A stretch of 64,000 nucleotides of DNA from Stanieria sp. NIES-3757 (lineage in GTDB: Bacteria > Cyanobacteriota > Cyanobacteriia > Cyanobacteriales > Xenococcaceae). Location of the stretch: contig AP017375.1 in the NCBI GenBank assembly GCA_002355455.1, positions 1,674,001 to 1,738,000 of the forward strand, in the 5' to 3' direction. Positions within the stretch are counted from its first letter, which is position 1. The number at the start of each line of letters is the position of its first letter. Below the pieces are notes generated by a model. It was not told the origin of the DNA. It searched no databases and was given only the letters and a program-made list of their open reading frames with translations. Positions 7,863 to 17,030 of the stretch are shown here, in pieces. A program made the position numbers and the translations under genes.

Positions 7863-9686
7863 CTAGTTACTTTTGAAATATAGTATCAGTTTCAATTTTT
7901 TCCATATTTTTGCCCAAAGATTTTCGACCCACAGCATAATTAAATCTAACCATTCTAAAAGTCTTTCGAGGGGATGTTTAACATAACCAACAGTAGTAGC
8001 CTCAGTTTCTAACCATTCTGGTGCAGTTTCTATTTGTTGATTTTGAGAAGTGGCAACATTTACAATCATCTCTCCTGACTCATTGCTATTATCAAATGAA
8101 GCAATAGACTGATTTTTGTTATTAATAATTTGCTTTGATTTTTTATGCTTAACTTTCAAAGCTTGAGATGATTTTTGTAGTTTAAAATTCAGTAAAATTT
8201 GAGCCTGAGATGATTGTTTAAATGTATTTGCTTGAGCAGAAGCTGCTGGTAATTTTTCTAAATTTGGATTACTACTTGATGTTAGTGATTGAGTATTTGG
8301 AGAGAAATTTTCGTTTTCTATTTCTTTACTTGCTAAATTACTCTGAGCATCAGTTGCTGTTTCTAAACTACTAAAAAGATCATCCCAGGATAACCAAGGG
8401 TCTTCTACAGAAGAAGACTTACTTAATAAATTATTAGACGGTTGAGATAAAGTAAGATTTTTATGAGTTGAAAGCTCAGGATGAGAAGATTGATTAAGAT
8501 AATTTCTTGTTTGATTTTTATAAAAAAAATAATCAATTGCTGCTCGAATTAAAACATCAATTTGAAAAGGATCCTCTGATTCAAGAAGTTCTTGATTGGG
8601 CTGCTCATTTTGAACAGATTTCTTAATTTTATTAGAACCAAACTTAGCTAGCAAATTCTGTTGTAAATCATGAACAACATGAGATGTTATTGTTACAGGT
8701 TTATTTTCTAAATTAGCAATAGCAGAGTCTACAGAATTTAATAATTTGTTCAAAAGTAAATCTTCTTCTGAAATAAGGTTCGCTTGAGGCAAAGGATTAT
8801 GAGTAAGCTGAGATTCACCAAAAAGATTAGTACTAACTGCAATAGGACTAGTTTGTACCCAATCAATTACATTCCAAAACCAACGAGCTGGGGGTACTAA
8901 ATTAGGATTATCCTGAGAAAAGTCAGGTAAAAATGATAACAATTTCTGAGTATTATTTTGAAAAAATTGCCGTTGGTTAGATTGCCTTGAACCAAATTTT
9001 TGAACAATATAATTTGTAATTTGCTCTTGTTGTTGAAGATTGAGAATATCTAAAATTTGATTATTATTATCTACTAAAACTAAGTTATGAGAGTCTAGTA
9101 AACTTGCTACTCCCTGAATCGCGATCTCGCCGTTGGCAAGGCACGTAGCGGTCTCAGCTTCGCTGAGGCACTTCGTCATCGCTTTAGCTGGACTTTTTTG
9201 ATAACTCAGTTTAGCTTTAAAAATTTCAATAGTAGCTGTAATCTTCTTTAGAAAATTATTATCTCCATCAGAGATAGATTGTGACTCCGAACGAAGCAAG
9301 CTAATCTCTTGCGAATCAGACTTTACCTGACTAACTAAAAATTCTCCTTGTCTTTTCCCGATCAATAAAGGTTCAACTGCTTTTAAAATCTGTTCAATTG
9401 GCTGATCCGTTGATTGACTAGATAAAGCCTCAGAGTCTAACTCACCAGAAGTAAGATATTTACTTGGTTGTGGCTTTTGCTCTAATTGTTGTCTTGTCGA
9501 ACGTCCAGCTTGTACCATCAAATAAACTGGATAAAGTAAAATTTGTACGCCAAATTCCGTTGCTATTTTTAGCTGTCTTACTGTTTTACCAATTTCACTA
9601 CCAAAACGGATTGATTGACGATTGAGAAAATTAAATAAGCGACTTTTATAACGCTCTGCGGAGGAAGAAGACATGGATAAAACCAT
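7863..9686 (-). CDS. Large cyanobacterial hypothetical protein with an in-frame repeat insertion
   Basis: 607 residues; I do not recognise a function. The N-terminal 70 residues are basic and amphipathic (SRLFNFLNRQSIRFGSEIGK, then FGVQILLYPVYLMVQAGR), suggesting membrane association. The middle is low-complexity, rich in Ser, Gln and Asn and probably disordered. The C-terminus ends in a Trp-rich hydrophobic segment (LLEWLDLIMLWVENLWAKIW) followed by basic residues. Residues about 168-190 (CLSEAETATCLANGE) are encoded by a GC-rich palindromic element at 9121-9182 that looks inserted in frame. The first ATG is used; a second, four codons later, is possible. The gene is convergent with the Rieske gene. 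Confidence 0.7.
   Translation of the reverse strand: MVLSMSSSSAERYKSRLFNFLNRQSIRFGSEIGKTVRQLKIATEFGVQILLYPVYLMVQAGRSTRQQLEQKPQPSKYLTSGELDSEALSSQSTDQPIEQILKAVEPLLIGKRQGEFLVSQVKSDSQEISLLRSESQSISDGDNNFLKKITATIEIFKAKLSYQKSPAKAMTKCLSEAETATCLANGEIAIQGVASLLDSHNLVLVDNNNQILDILNLQQQEQITNYIVQKFGSRQSNQRQFFQNNTQKLLSFLPDFSQDNPNLVPPARWFWNVIDWVQTSPIAVSTNLFGESQLTHNPLPQANLISEEDLLLNKLLNSVDSAIANLENKPVTITSHVVHDLQQNLLAKFGSNKIKKSVQNEQPNQELLESEDPFQIDVLIRAAIDYFFYKNQTRNYLNQSSHPELSTHKNLTLSQPSNNLLSKSSSVEDPWLSWDDLFSSLETATDAQSNLASKEIENENFSPNTQSLTSSSNPNLEKLPAASAQANTFKQSSQAQILLNFKLQKSSQALKVKHKKSKQIINNKNQSIASFDNSNESGEMIVNVATSQNQQIETAPEWLETEATTVGYVKHPLERLLEWLDLIMLWVENLWAKIWKKLKLILYFKSN
9121..9182. repeat. GC-rich palindromic element inside a coding region
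   Basis: A 62-base stretch, far more GC-rich than its surroundings, running from GCGATCTCGCC to TCATCGC. It contains a perfect internal hairpin (CTCAGC at 9153-9158 with GCTGAG at 9162-9167). It lies wholly inside the 607-residue minus-strand gene and keeps the frame open. The composition jump and palindromic build match the intergenic repeat elements elsewhere in the window. Confidence 0.65.
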
Positions 9687-9810
9687 TGAACCAATTATTT
9701 AATATTATCCATACATGACCAATATATTGGGGATAAATAGTTTGTAAATTGTAAATAAATAAAAACCTCAAGGAGCAATTATCAAATCTTTTAACAAAAA
9801 TTTAACCGAA

Positions 9811-10905
9811 ATGAACAAACTCAGCCTAGGAGCGCGCTTATTTTTGTCCCATTTAATCGTAATGATTGTGGGTTTAGCTAGCTTCGTTCTCATTGCTAAA
9901 GTTTCTTCGCCCAGAATGTTTATCTTACGTCTCGAACAACTAGAAAAAAGAGGAATCTTCACTGTCCATTCCGCTCGTACTTATTTAGTAGAAAACTTTC
10001 ATAATGCTTGGAATCGTGGTGCTTTTTGGTCATTAATTGTTGGGGGTTCTACTGCTGGAGGATTAAGCTATTTAGCCTCCAAACGAATTATGCGCCCCCT
10101 CAAACAAATGAAAGAGATTACCTACAACTTTGCAGCAGGTAACCTCGATCAAAGAATGCCAGAAAGTGAGATACCTGAATTAAATCAGCTTGGGGTTAGT
10201 TTCAATTCGATGGCTAGCAGCATTGAAGATGTAGAAAAACGCCGACGGGAACTAATTAGCGATTTGACTCATGAATTACGTACCCCTCTCACAGTAGTAA
10301 GGGGTTATCTAGAAGAATTAGCCGATGGCAGAGTTGAACCTTCACCAGAAATCTATTCACGATTAGTTAGAGAAACAAGGAGATTAGAGCGATTAATCCA
10401 CGATTTACAAGAACTTTCTAAAGCAGAGGCTGGTTATTTATCAATTCATGCTAAAAAAGTTAATTTACGACCTTTATTAGTATCTTTAGTAGATCGATTT
10501 GCCGATCAACTTTTAGAAGAAGGACCAGTTTTAAAATTGGATTGTCCAGCCGAATTACCACTTGTTTTAACCGATCTTGACCGAACCGAGCAAATTTTGG
10601 TGAATTTACTTGGTAATGCGATTAGATATACTGAACAAGGATCGATAACAGTCAAGGTTTGGAAAGATAATCGTCAACTATGGATTGCAGTGATCGACAC
10701 AGGAGTTGGTATTGCTCAAGAAGATTTACCCTTTGTTTTTGAACGGTTTTGGCGTGCCGATCGCTCTCGCGCTAGTTATTCTGGTGGCACAGGTATAGGA
10801 CTCGCTATTACTCGTCGTTTAGTAGAATTACAAGGAGGCAAAATTGAAGTAGAAAGTGAAGTGGGAAAAGGAAGTACTTTTCGTTTTTGTCTTCCCATTT
10901 CTTAG
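9811..10905 (+). CDS. Membrane sensor histidine kinase (HAMP-HisKA-HATPase)
   Basis: 364-residue two-component sensor. Transmembrane segments lie at about residues 10-30 and 71-90, with a short extracytoplasmic loop between. A HAMP linker follows (about 90-145). The HisKA domain has phospho-acceptor His154 in DLTHELRTPL. The ATPase domain shows N box NLLGNAIRYT, G1 box DTGVGI, F box FVFERFWRADRS and G2 box GGTGIGLAI. All catalytic elements are intact. No response-regulator gene is adjacent, so it is an orphan here. The short sensor loop suggests it senses membrane or envelope state rather than a bound ligand, which is inference. Confidence 0.93.
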   Translation: MNKLSLGARLFLSHLIVMIVGLASFVLIAKVSSPRMFILRLEQLEKRGIFTVHSARTYLVENFHNAWNRGAFWSLIVGGSTAGGLSYLASKRIMRPLKQMKEITYNFAAGNLDQRMPESEIPELNQLGVSFNSMASSIEDVEKRRRELISDLTHELRTPLTVVRGYLEELADGRVEPSPEIYSRLVRETRRLERLIHDLQELSKAEAGYLSIHAKKVNLRPLLVSLVDRFADQLLEEGPVLKLDCPAELPLVLTDLDRTEQILVNLLGNAIRYTEQGSITVKVWKDNRQLWIAVIDTGVGIAQEDLPFVFERFWRADRSRASYSGGTGIGLAITRRLVELQGGKIEVESEVGKGSTFRFCLPIS

Positions 10906-10956
10906 TAACTTTAAAATAGAATTCTTCTTCTCACTAATCGAACAATTCAACCAATT

Positions 10957-11799
10957 CTATCGATAGTAAAAATTAAAATCTTTCAACGTCGTGATTTTTA
11001 ATTGGAAAGATAGCCAAACATGACGAATAATTTTACTTGATTTATCGATAATTTTCTGAGCAAGATTCTTCTGAGGATATTCAAGAGTTTTTTGAAGTTC
11101 CAAATAAACCTTGGTTTTTTCTAAATCTTCTTCTTTGGTTTTGCTCTTTTGAAGAACAATTTTATCTTTAAAAAAGGCAATTTCTCTCATTGGGTCTTTG
11201 TGAATTACTAAACCAGATTTAGCTGCTGCTATGCCAATCGAGTGACCTTCACCACGATAAAACCCATGCAGTTCAAAATAAGGAGCAATTTTATCCCAAA
11301 TCTTGAGAAATTCTAATTCTTTACCTGAGTCTCTAGTTACGACAAAAAGACATTCATGGACGAAACTAATCTGAGACAAATCTAGTTGTAATTTTTTGGT
11401 CATTTGCTCAAGTAAGCGAATTTCAAATTGATTTTTATTATGTTTATAGATATTTGTCCAAACAGTATGAGAAGTTATCCCTGGCTGCCATTCTAAAGAT
11501 TGAGGAATTGGTTCGAGAATACGCATATCAGCATCAATAAAAATACAAACATCAAATTCGGATAAACCTTTGGCAAGCACAAATCTTTTATCGTGATAAA
11601 AACCGATACTTTGTTGTTGATGTTTAAAAGCTAAGACATTTTTATAAGCATCAAAATCTTGGGGTCGATCTGTTAAAACCACTAAAGGAGTAGTAGGAGA
11701 ATATTTTGCTAAATCTTTGGCTAATTCTCTCGTTAAAGAACGATAATTTTTTCCTAAAGCCAAAGTTCCAAAACAAACTTTTTGTTGATGTTTGTTCAT
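10957..11799 (-). CDS. GT-A fold glycosyltransferase-like protein
   Basis: 280 residues resembling nucleotide-sugar transferases of the GT-A fold. The N-terminus gives a first beta strand (VCFGTLALGKNYRSLTREL), then PLVVLTDRPQDF. The DxD metal/nucleotide-sugar motif appears in FIDADMRILEPIP near residue 95. Further along, HECLFVVTRDSGKELEFLKI and GEGHSIGIAAAKSGL resemble the acceptor side. No signal peptide or membrane span is visible, so it is probably cytosolic. It is convergent with the sensor kinase and has a long AT-rich spacer upstream. Donor and acceptor are unknown. Confidence 0.65.
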   Translation of the reverse strand: MNKHQQKVCFGTLALGKNYRSLTRELAKDLAKYSPTTPLVVLTDRPQDFDAYKNVLAFKHQQQSIGFYHDKRFVLAKGLSEFDVCIFIDADMRILEPIPQSLEWQPGITSHTVWTNIYKHNKNQFEIRLLEQMTKKLQLDLSQISFVHECLFVVTRDSGKELEFLKIWDKIAPYFELHGFYRGEGHSIGIAAAKSGLVIHKDPMREIAFFKDKIVLQKSKTKEEDLEKTKVYLELQKTLEYPQKNLAQKIIDKSSKIIRHVWLSFQLKITTLKDFNFYYR

Positions 11800-12252
11800 A
11801 TTTATAAAAGTTAGGTTATTAATTAAAACAAATCTTTAATTAGAGTCGATTTTAACTCAAAAAAATGAGTTTGGCTATTTGAACCAAAGAGAATCTAAAC
11901 GTATTTTATTTAATTAGTAAATAAAAGCTTTTTTCCAAATTAACTAAATAATTAAAACATTAAAATAACAAGCTTAACTCGATCTGATATCAAACCTGTT
12001 CAATAAAATAAACAAAAAATTGATTATTTTAACTACTTCTCAATTTTCTGTACAGACGAACGATAAAACTAATCAAAGCGGATTTCATCTAATTAAACAT
12101 GAATACTAGTAAGGTTTAGCTATCTCTGCAATTAGGAATCCACTACCAATCGATTCCACTCTCCAGGGAAATTATTCATTTTTTCTGAGCAATTAGTCTC
12201 AAATCCTTTTAAGATAATTTAGTTTCTTAAGCTTTGTTGGAGGGATGAATTC
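11800..12252. other. AT-rich intergenic region upstream of fabG
   Basis: 453 bases between two divergently transcribed genes (glycosyltransferase-like, minus; fabG, plus). Very AT-rich with no long open frame. It should contain promoters for both genes; I cannot place them with confidence. A good ribosome site (GGAGGG, 12239-12244) serves fabG. Confidence 0.6.
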
Positions 12253-13017
12253 ATGGAAAGGTTGCCAGAAAATTTACAGCATTTAAAAGATCGAGTTGCA
12301 CTGATTACAGGTGCATCGCGAGGAATTGGCAAAGCAACTGCTTTAGCTTTAGCTACTGAAGGAGCAAAAGTCGTCGTGAACTATGCTAGTTCTAGTAATG
12401 CTGCTGATGAAGTAGTAAAAGAGATTACTGAAACTGGAGGTGAAGCGATCGCTCTGCAAGCTGATGTTTCTCAAGTAGAACAAGTAGATAATCTTATTAA
12501 GCAAACTTTAGATAAGTTTGGACGCATTGATATTTTGGTGAACAATGCAGGTATTACCAGAGATACTCTTCTGTTGCGGATGAAACCTGAAGAATGGCAA
12601 GCGGTAATCGATCTCAATCTAACTGGGGTTTTTCTTTGTACTCGTGCTGTCAGTAAAATTATGCTGAAACAAAAGGCAGGTAGAATTATCAATATTACTT
12701 CTGTAGCAGGACAAATGGGTAATCCTGGTCAAGCTAATTATAGTGCAGCTAAAGCAGGAGTGATTGGTTTTACCAAAACTGTTGCCAAAGAGTTAGCCAC
12801 TCGTGGAGTTACAGTTAATGCTGTTGCACCAGGGTTTATTGAAACTGATATGACCAACGCTCTCAAATCCGATGATATTATTAAATTTATTCCCCTTGGT
12901 CGTTATGGAAAACCAGCAGAAATTGCAGGGATGATTCGTTTCTTAGCAGCCGATCCTGCTGCTGCTTATATTACGGGACAAGTTTTTAATGTGGATGGTG
13001 GGATGGTAATGGCTTAA
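12253..13017 (+). CDS. fabG: 3-oxoacyl-[acyl-carrier-protein] reductase
   Basis: NADPH-dependent reductase of the fatty-acid elongation cycle, 254 residues, cytosolic tetramer in known members. Short-chain dehydrogenase motifs are all present: the cofactor loop TGASRGIG (residues 19-26), NNAG, the catalytic serine in NITSVAG, the Tyr-x-x-x-Lys pair in YSAAKAG (near residue 160), VAPGFIETDMT and the C-terminal GQVFNVDGGMVM. A GGAGGG ribosome site sits 9 bases before this ATG. An out-of-frame ATG at 12245 would give only a 13-codon peptide. The gene stands alone, not in a fab operon. Confidence 0.95.
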   Translation: MERLPENLQHLKDRVALITGASRGIGKATALALATEGAKVVVNYASSSNAADEVVKEITETGGEAIALQADVSQVEQVDNLIKQTLDKFGRIDILVNNAGITRDTLLLRMKPEEWQAVIDLNLTGVFLCTRAVSKIMLKQKAGRIINITSVAGQMGNPGQANYSAAKAGVIGFTKTVAKELATRGVTVNAVAPGFIETDMTNALKSDDIIKFIPLGRYGKPAEIAGMIRFLAADPAAAYITGQVFNVDGGMVMA

Positions 13018-13034
13018 GCACCCATTATTTTGTA

Positions 13035-13055
13035 GGGTTTGGCAATGCCAAATCC
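13035..13055. terminator. Stem-loop between fabG and the convergent small gene
   Basis: GGGTTTGGCA at 13035-13044 pairs with TGCCAAATCC at 13046-13055 (one G-T pair). It lies between convergent genes and is followed by an AT-rich stretch, so it may end transcription from both sides. TTTGGCAATGCC also resembles a common cyanobacterial repeat core. Confidence 0.5.
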
Positions 13056-13062
13056 TGATTTA

Positions 13063-13290
13063 TTAAAATTGACGACGAGCAAAACTTACCGTTCTAATAA
13101 CCATCCCAGCAGAGATAAGTGTAGAGAATTCGTCTAGTCTTTTTTGTTGACCTAATCTAGCAGGATGCTCGTAGACTTCGCTTAAACTAAGAGTAACTAC
13201 AATTGCGATCGCAGCGGTTGCACTTAAGTTACGTACAAAGCAAGTGTCTTTTTTAAGAGTTAATATTTCTTGCCACAGTTGATTTAACAT
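13063..13290 (-). CDS. Small hypothetical protein (75 aa)
   Basis: A 75-residue frame with a credible ribosome site (AAGGAA) 7 bases before its ATG. The sequence has a basic N-terminal helix, one hydrophobic segment (ATAAIAIVVTLSL, about residues 24-36) and a basic C-terminus (VIRTVSFARRQF). It could be a small membrane-associated protein. I do not recognise the family. It is convergent with fabG, with a hairpin between them. A genuine gene is likely but not proven. Confidence 0.5.
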   Translation of the reverse strand: MLNQLWQEILTLKKDTCFVRNLSATAAIAIVVTLSLSEVYEHPARLGQQKRLDEFSTLISAGMVIRTVSFARRQF

Positions 13291-13383
13291 TGTTTGTTTC
13301 CTTCTCTTCCTACCTCTAAACTTAAATACGATTTAAAAATTGCTCGGATGCAATGATTAGATAAATAAGAGAGAAATGTTTTC

Positions 13384-14262
13384 ATGAACAAACTATTAAT
13401 TACGGGAGCAAGTGGTTTTTTAGGTTGGAATATTTATCAACTGGCAAAAAATCAATGGCAAGTTTATGGTACTTGTTATAGCCATTATAATTTATATTCT
13501 CAAGAGAACATCGTCAAAATCGATCTCACTAATTTGACTGCTCTCAAAAACTTATTTAAAACAATCGATCCTAGTGCAGTTATTCATACCGCAGCAGCTT
13601 CTAAACCAAATTTTTGTCAAACTAATCCGATTGAATCTTATGAAATTAACGTTACTGCTTCAATGAACTTGGCGCATCTATGTGCTGAATATCAAATTCC
13701 TTGTATTTTTACTTCTACAGATTTAGTTTTTGATGGTAAAAATCCACCTTATTCAGAAAGCGATCCTGTTTCTCCTATTTCTTATTATGGAGAACAAAAA
13801 GTAGCAGCCGAACAAAAAATGCTCGAAATTTATCCTGCTACGGCAGTTTGTCGAATGCCTTTGATGTTTGGGATGCCTTCTCCTACAGCCAATAGTTTTA
13901 TTCAAGGTTTGATTGACAATCTCCAAGCTGGCAAGGAATTAAATTTATTTACCGATGAATTTCGTACTCCTGTAAGCGGTACTAGGGCTGCACAAGGATT
14001 ATTGCTTGCGCTAGAGCAAAAAGTTTCAGGATTGTTGCATCTGGGAGGAAAAGAAAGAATCTCGCGTTACGAATTTGGTTGGTTACTTGCCCAAACAATG
14101 GGATTTTCGACTGATTTAATTAAACCTTGTCGCCAAAAAGATGTGGTGATGGCTGCACCGCGATCGCCTGATACTTCTCTAAATAGTAGTAAAGCTTTTG
14201 CCCTTGGTTATCAACCAGCTTCCCTTAAAGAGCAATTATCCTATTTCTCAAGCTCAAACTAA
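13384..14262 (+). CDS. RmlD-like NAD(P)-dependent sugar reductase/epimerase
   Basis: 292-residue extended short-chain dehydrogenase. Rossmann loop TGASGFLGWNIYQ sits at the N-terminus. NAD-fold strands follow (AVIHTAAASKPNFC, CIFTSTDLVFDG), then the catalytic Tyr-x-x-x-Lys in SYYGEQKVAAEQ. The pattern matches dTDP-4-dehydrorhamnose reductase-type enzymes (RmlD), including PVSGTRAAQGLL and LHLGGKERISRYEF. Natural substrates are nucleotide-linked deoxysugars in RmlD, but related cyanobacterial proteins are uncharacterised. No other rml genes are nearby, so it is not clearly part of a rhamnose pathway. Confidence 0.8.
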   Translation: MNKLLITGASGFLGWNIYQLAKNQWQVYGTCYSHYNLYSQENIVKIDLTNLTALKNLFKTIDPSAVIHTAAASKPNFCQTNPIESYEINVTASMNLAHLCAEYQIPCIFTSTDLVFDGKNPPYSESDPVSPISYYGEQKVAAEQKMLEIYPATAVCRMPLMFGMPSPTANSFIQGLIDNLQAGKELNLFTDEFRTPVSGTRAAQGLLLALEQKVSGLLHLGGKERISRYEFGWLLAQTMGFSTDLIKPCRQKDVVMAAPRSPDTSLNSSKAFALGYQPASLKEQLSYFSSSN

Positions 14263-14303
14263 TATGAAATACTTTAATGTTTGCTACGGTTAGGAATTAT
14301 TTT

Positions 14304-14324
14304 TTAGCTGTTAGCTGTTAGCTA
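14304..14324. repeat. Three tandem heptamers TTAGCTG/TTAGCTA
   Basis: Two perfect copies of TTAGCTG and one TTAGCTA in direct tandem. This resembles the short tandemly repeated (STRR-like) sequences known from cyanobacterial intergenic regions. Confidence 0.6.
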
Positions 14325-14428
14325 TTGGCTAAACTTGTAAACCAAACCAAACTATTTGTAGCATCTTTTTTCTATTTCATATAAATAAAAAGACTACGCC
14401 GTACTAAGCCTCTACCATCCCTAACTTT

Positions 14429-14620
14429 CTAACTCTTGCGGGGATAAATAATCCGCCAGCCCATAATCAACGCTAAGATAACAGAAGGTAAACTGACGAT
14501 TATTAAACTTAAGGATACTGTAGGGGTAAGCGATAATTGAGAACCACCATATTTAATTAAAACTGAGAGCAGGGTAGATGCGATCGCGATTTTAACAATA
14601 AAATTTACTGGATTATTCAT
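14429..14620 (-). CDS. Small two-span membrane protein (63 aa)
   Basis: 63 residues with two predicted membrane helices: FIVKIAIASTLLSVLIKYGG (about 8-27) and LSLIIVSLPSVILALIMGW (about 38-56), ending in a basic tail. The layout, including the KYGG turn, resembles small conserved cyanobacterial membrane proteins of unknown function. It starts 11 bases after the response-regulator stop on the same strand and is probably co-transcribed with it. Confidence 0.65.
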   Translation of the reverse strand: MNNPVNFIVKIAIASTLLSVLIKYGGSQLSLTPTVSLSLIIVSLPSVILALIMGWRIIYPRKS

Positions 14621-14631
14621 AAAATAAAAAT

Positions 14632-15192
14632 TTACTTTACTTTTTGTCGGATATAGTTTATCAACTGATTGACTTGTTTTTTCAATTGTTCCATTTCTAG
14701 CTCCATTTTCTTGACCTGAGCTTTGAGCGATTCAATTTCGGCAGCCATAGACACAGTATCGGCATTGGTGACCCCTGTTGCTGTCTGATCTGATGAATCG
14801 ACATATTGAGGCTGTTTTTTCGCCTTCATCATCGCCTCTCGAATGGCATCGACAAGCTGTTTTTGATCGAAAGGCTTTTCTACAAAGGCAAAATATTCAA
14901 AAGGTTCAGGAAGTTTGTCTGTGACTTCTTCTTTGCGTCCAGACATTAAAACTAGAGGAATATTTCTTAAATGTTGTTGTTTTTGGATTTCTTGGTAAAC
15001 TTCCCACCCACTCATTTTTGGTAACAGGAAATCTAACATAATTAGGTTGGGATTTTCTGAACGAATTAAGTTATATCCCTCTAAACCATCTTTGGCTTCA
15101 ATGACTTCAAAGTTACCCACAGGTAACATATCTTTGACACGCATTCTAATAACTTTACTGTCATCAATTACCAAAATTTTGTGAGTAGGCAC
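14632..15192 (-). CDS. Response regulator, receiver domain with C-terminal coiled coil
   Basis: 186 residues. Residues 1-120 form a CheY-like receiver: acid pocket Asp10/Asp11 (LVIDDSKVIRMRV), phospho-acceptor Asp54 (IMLDFLLPKMSGW), and conserved lysine in FVEKPFDQK. No DNA-binding domain follows. A linker leads to a charged heptad-repeat coiled coil (about 149-184, IESLKAQVKKMELEMEQLKK). It probably works through protein-protein contact or dimerisation when phosphorylated. No kinase is adjacent. It heads a likely two-gene unit with the small membrane protein downstream. Confidence 0.88.
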   Translation of the reverse strand: MPTHKILVIDDSKVIRMRVKDMLPVGNFEVIEAKDGLEGYNLIRSENPNLIMLDFLLPKMSGWEVYQEIQKQQHLRNIPLVLMSGRKEEVTDKLPEPFEYFAFVEKPFDQKQLVDAIREAMMKAKKQPQYVDSSDQTATGVTNADTVSMAAEIESLKAQVKKMELEMEQLKKQVNQLINYIRQKVK

Positions 15193-15346
15193 GATTCACT
15201 CCTTGCACAGGAAATTTACTAGACTTAATCTATATAAATATTTTTATATTGTTAGAGTTCCCTTATCCCAGCTCAAAATAACAACTGAGAGTCAAATTCT
15301 CAGACATGATTTGGGATTGAATATTTTTGTTAGGTTGAGATAATCG

Positions 15347-16273
15347 ATGGATCGCATTCAAGACATTCATGGGATTAAACCAGAGTTACCTAAAGACAAA
15401 ATTACCTTACCAAAATGGCTGAAACGCCCAATTGGTAAAGCAAGTGATATTTCTACTGTACAACGAATCATCAAACAAAGAAGTATTCATACTATTTGTG
15501 AAGAAGGAAGATGTCCTAATCGAGGGGAATGTTATGCCAATAAAACAGCAACTTTTTTGTTGATGGGTCCAACTTGTACTCGCGCTTGTGCTTTTTGTCA
15601 GGTAGATAAGGGTCACTCACCGATGAGTTTAGACCCAGAAGAACCAGTTAAAGTAGCTGAAGCTGTAAGTTTGCTTGGCTTACGTTATGTTGTTCTTACT
15701 TCGGTTGCTAGAGATGACTTGCCTGATGGTGGTGCAAGTTGGTTTGTTAAAGTTATGAACGCTATCCGAGAAAACAATCCTGAAACTCAGATTGAAGTTT
15801 TAACTCCTGATTTTTGGAGTGGTAAAGAAGCGATCGCTAGTCAACAGGAAAGAATTGCTACAGTCGTAGCAGCTAAACCAGCTTGTTATAACCACAATCT
15901 CGAAACAGTTCAACGCTTACAAGCACCAGTGAGAAGAGGAGCTAAATATGACCGCTCTCTTGATGTGTTACGTCTAGTTAAAGAATGCGATCGCACTATA
16001 CCAACTAAATCAGGTTTAATGTTGGGACTGGGGGAAACAGAAGCAGAAATTATTGAAACCATGCAAGATTTACGTTCCGTTGGATGCGATCGCTTGACGA
16101 TTGGTCAGTATATGCGTCCTTCTTTAGAACATTTACCGATACAAAAATATTGGACTCCAGCCGAATTTGAGCATTTGGGCGAAATTGCTCGTTCTCTTGG
16201 CTTTTCTCACGTGCGTTCTGCCCCTTTGGTAAGAAGTTCTTATCATGCAGGAGAAGAAGACAATCAACAGTGA
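15347..16273 (+). CDS. lipA: Lipoyl synthase
   Basis: Radical-SAM enzyme that inserts two sulfurs into protein-bound octanoyl groups to make the lipoyl cofactor of 2-oxoacid dehydrogenases and glycine cleavage H protein. 308 residues, close to the family norm. The auxiliary cluster cysteines are Cys51, Cys56 and Cys62 ([12 protein letters not shown]). The radical-SAM cluster ligands are Cys77, Cys81 and Cys84 (CTRACAFC). The C-terminal serine ligand motif RSSYHAGE is present. Cyanobacteria often have two LipA-type copies; which this is cannot be decided here. It is transcribed alone, with repeat-rich DNA downstream. Confidence 0.96.
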   Translation: MDRIQDIHGIKPELPKDKITLPKWLKRPIGKASDISTVQRIIKQRSIHTICEEGRCPNRGECYANKTATFLLMGPTCTRACAFCQVDKGHSPMSLDPEEPVKVAEAVSLLGLRYVVLTSVARDDLPDGGASWFVKVMNAIRENNPETQIEVLTPDFWSGKEAIASQQERIATVVAAKPACYNHNLETVQRLQAPVRRGAKYDRSLDVLRLVKECDRTIPTKSGLMLGLGETEAEIIETMQDLRSVGCDRLTIGQYMRPSLEHLPIQKYWTPAEFEHLGEIARSLGFSHVRSAPLVRSSYHAGEEDNQQ

Positions 16274-16391
16274 CCAGTTACCAATTACTAATTAGTAATT
16301 ATGAGGGATGAATAATCAACTCCGCCGAAGGCGCGCTGCGCGACCAACCATCAACTATCAACCATTAACAGTGATCAGTTACCAATGTTAA
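16274..16391. repeat. Degenerate tandem-repeat spacer with a GC-rich palindrome
   Basis: The spacer after lipA is built from degenerate copies of motifs such as GTGAYCAGTTACCAAT (at about 16270 and 16371) and ATCAACTATCAACCATTAACA. A GC-rich palindromic patch (CCGCCGAAGGCGCGCTGCGCG) interrupts it near 16320-16342. It has no coding potential. The composition matches the spacer at 35281-35379. Confidence 0.6.
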
Positions 16392-16469
16392 TTGTTCATC
16401 ACTCATTGTCTCCTTGTCTCCCCATCTCCCTTTTTCTCAATCAGCAAACTAGGTGTTGATCAGCTTACT

Positions 16470-17030
16470 ATGGCAAAATTTTATTCTCAGTTAACTGAAG
16501 AACTACAGGCTTTTATTGCAGCCCAAAAAATCTTTTTCACTGCGACTGCACCCACCACAGGAAGAATTAATTTGTCGCCTAAAGGTATTGATACTTTTCG
16601 TTGCCTTGATGCTACAACAGTAGCTTACTTAGATTTGACTGGCAGTGGTAATGAAACTGCTGCCCATTTACAGGAAAATGGACGCATTACAATTATGTTT
16701 TGCAGTTTTGAGCAACAACCCTTGATTTTGCGTCTTTACGGTACGGGAAAGACAATTAAACCTAGAGATAGGCAATGGCAAGAATTATCTTCTATCTTTC
16801 CTCGCTTACCTGGAGAACGTCAAATTGTAATGCTCAACATTGACTCAATCCAAACTTCCTGTGGTTACGGTGTTCCTCTGTATGAATTTAAACAAGAAAG
16901 ACAAACTGTGATTAACTGGGCAAAACACAAAGGAAAAGAAGGAATCAAGCAATATTGGCAAGAAAAAAATCAACAAAGTATTGACGGATTACCAACTAAT
17001 TTGCTTACTGAAATAGAGGTTAATAAATAG
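16470..17030 (+). CDS. Pyridoxamine 5'-phosphate oxidase-fold (FMN-binding split barrel) protein
   Basis: 186 residues from ATG 16470. An extension back to a TTG at 16392 runs through repeat DNA and is rejected. The split-barrel core shows KIFFTATAPTTGRINLSPKG, then VAYLDLTGSGNETAAHLQEN and TIMFCSFEQQPLILRLYGTG, the usual pattern of PPOX-class FMN proteins. The C-terminal part (SIQTSCGYGVPLYEF) matches a cyanobacterial and proteobacterial subfamily of unknown substrate. It is not PdxH, whose substrate-binding residues I do not see. Its stop codon overlaps the GTG start of the next gene (TAGTG), indicating translational coupling. Confidence 0.82.
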   Translation: MAKFYSQLTEELQAFIAAQKIFFTATAPTTGRINLSPKGIDTFRCLDATTVAYLDLTGSGNETAAHLQENGRITIMFCSFEQQPLILRLYGTGKTIKPRDRQWQELSSIFPRLPGERQIVMLNIDSIQTSCGYGVPLYEFKQERQTVINWAKHKGKEGIKQYWQEKNQQSIDGLPTNLLTEIEVNK

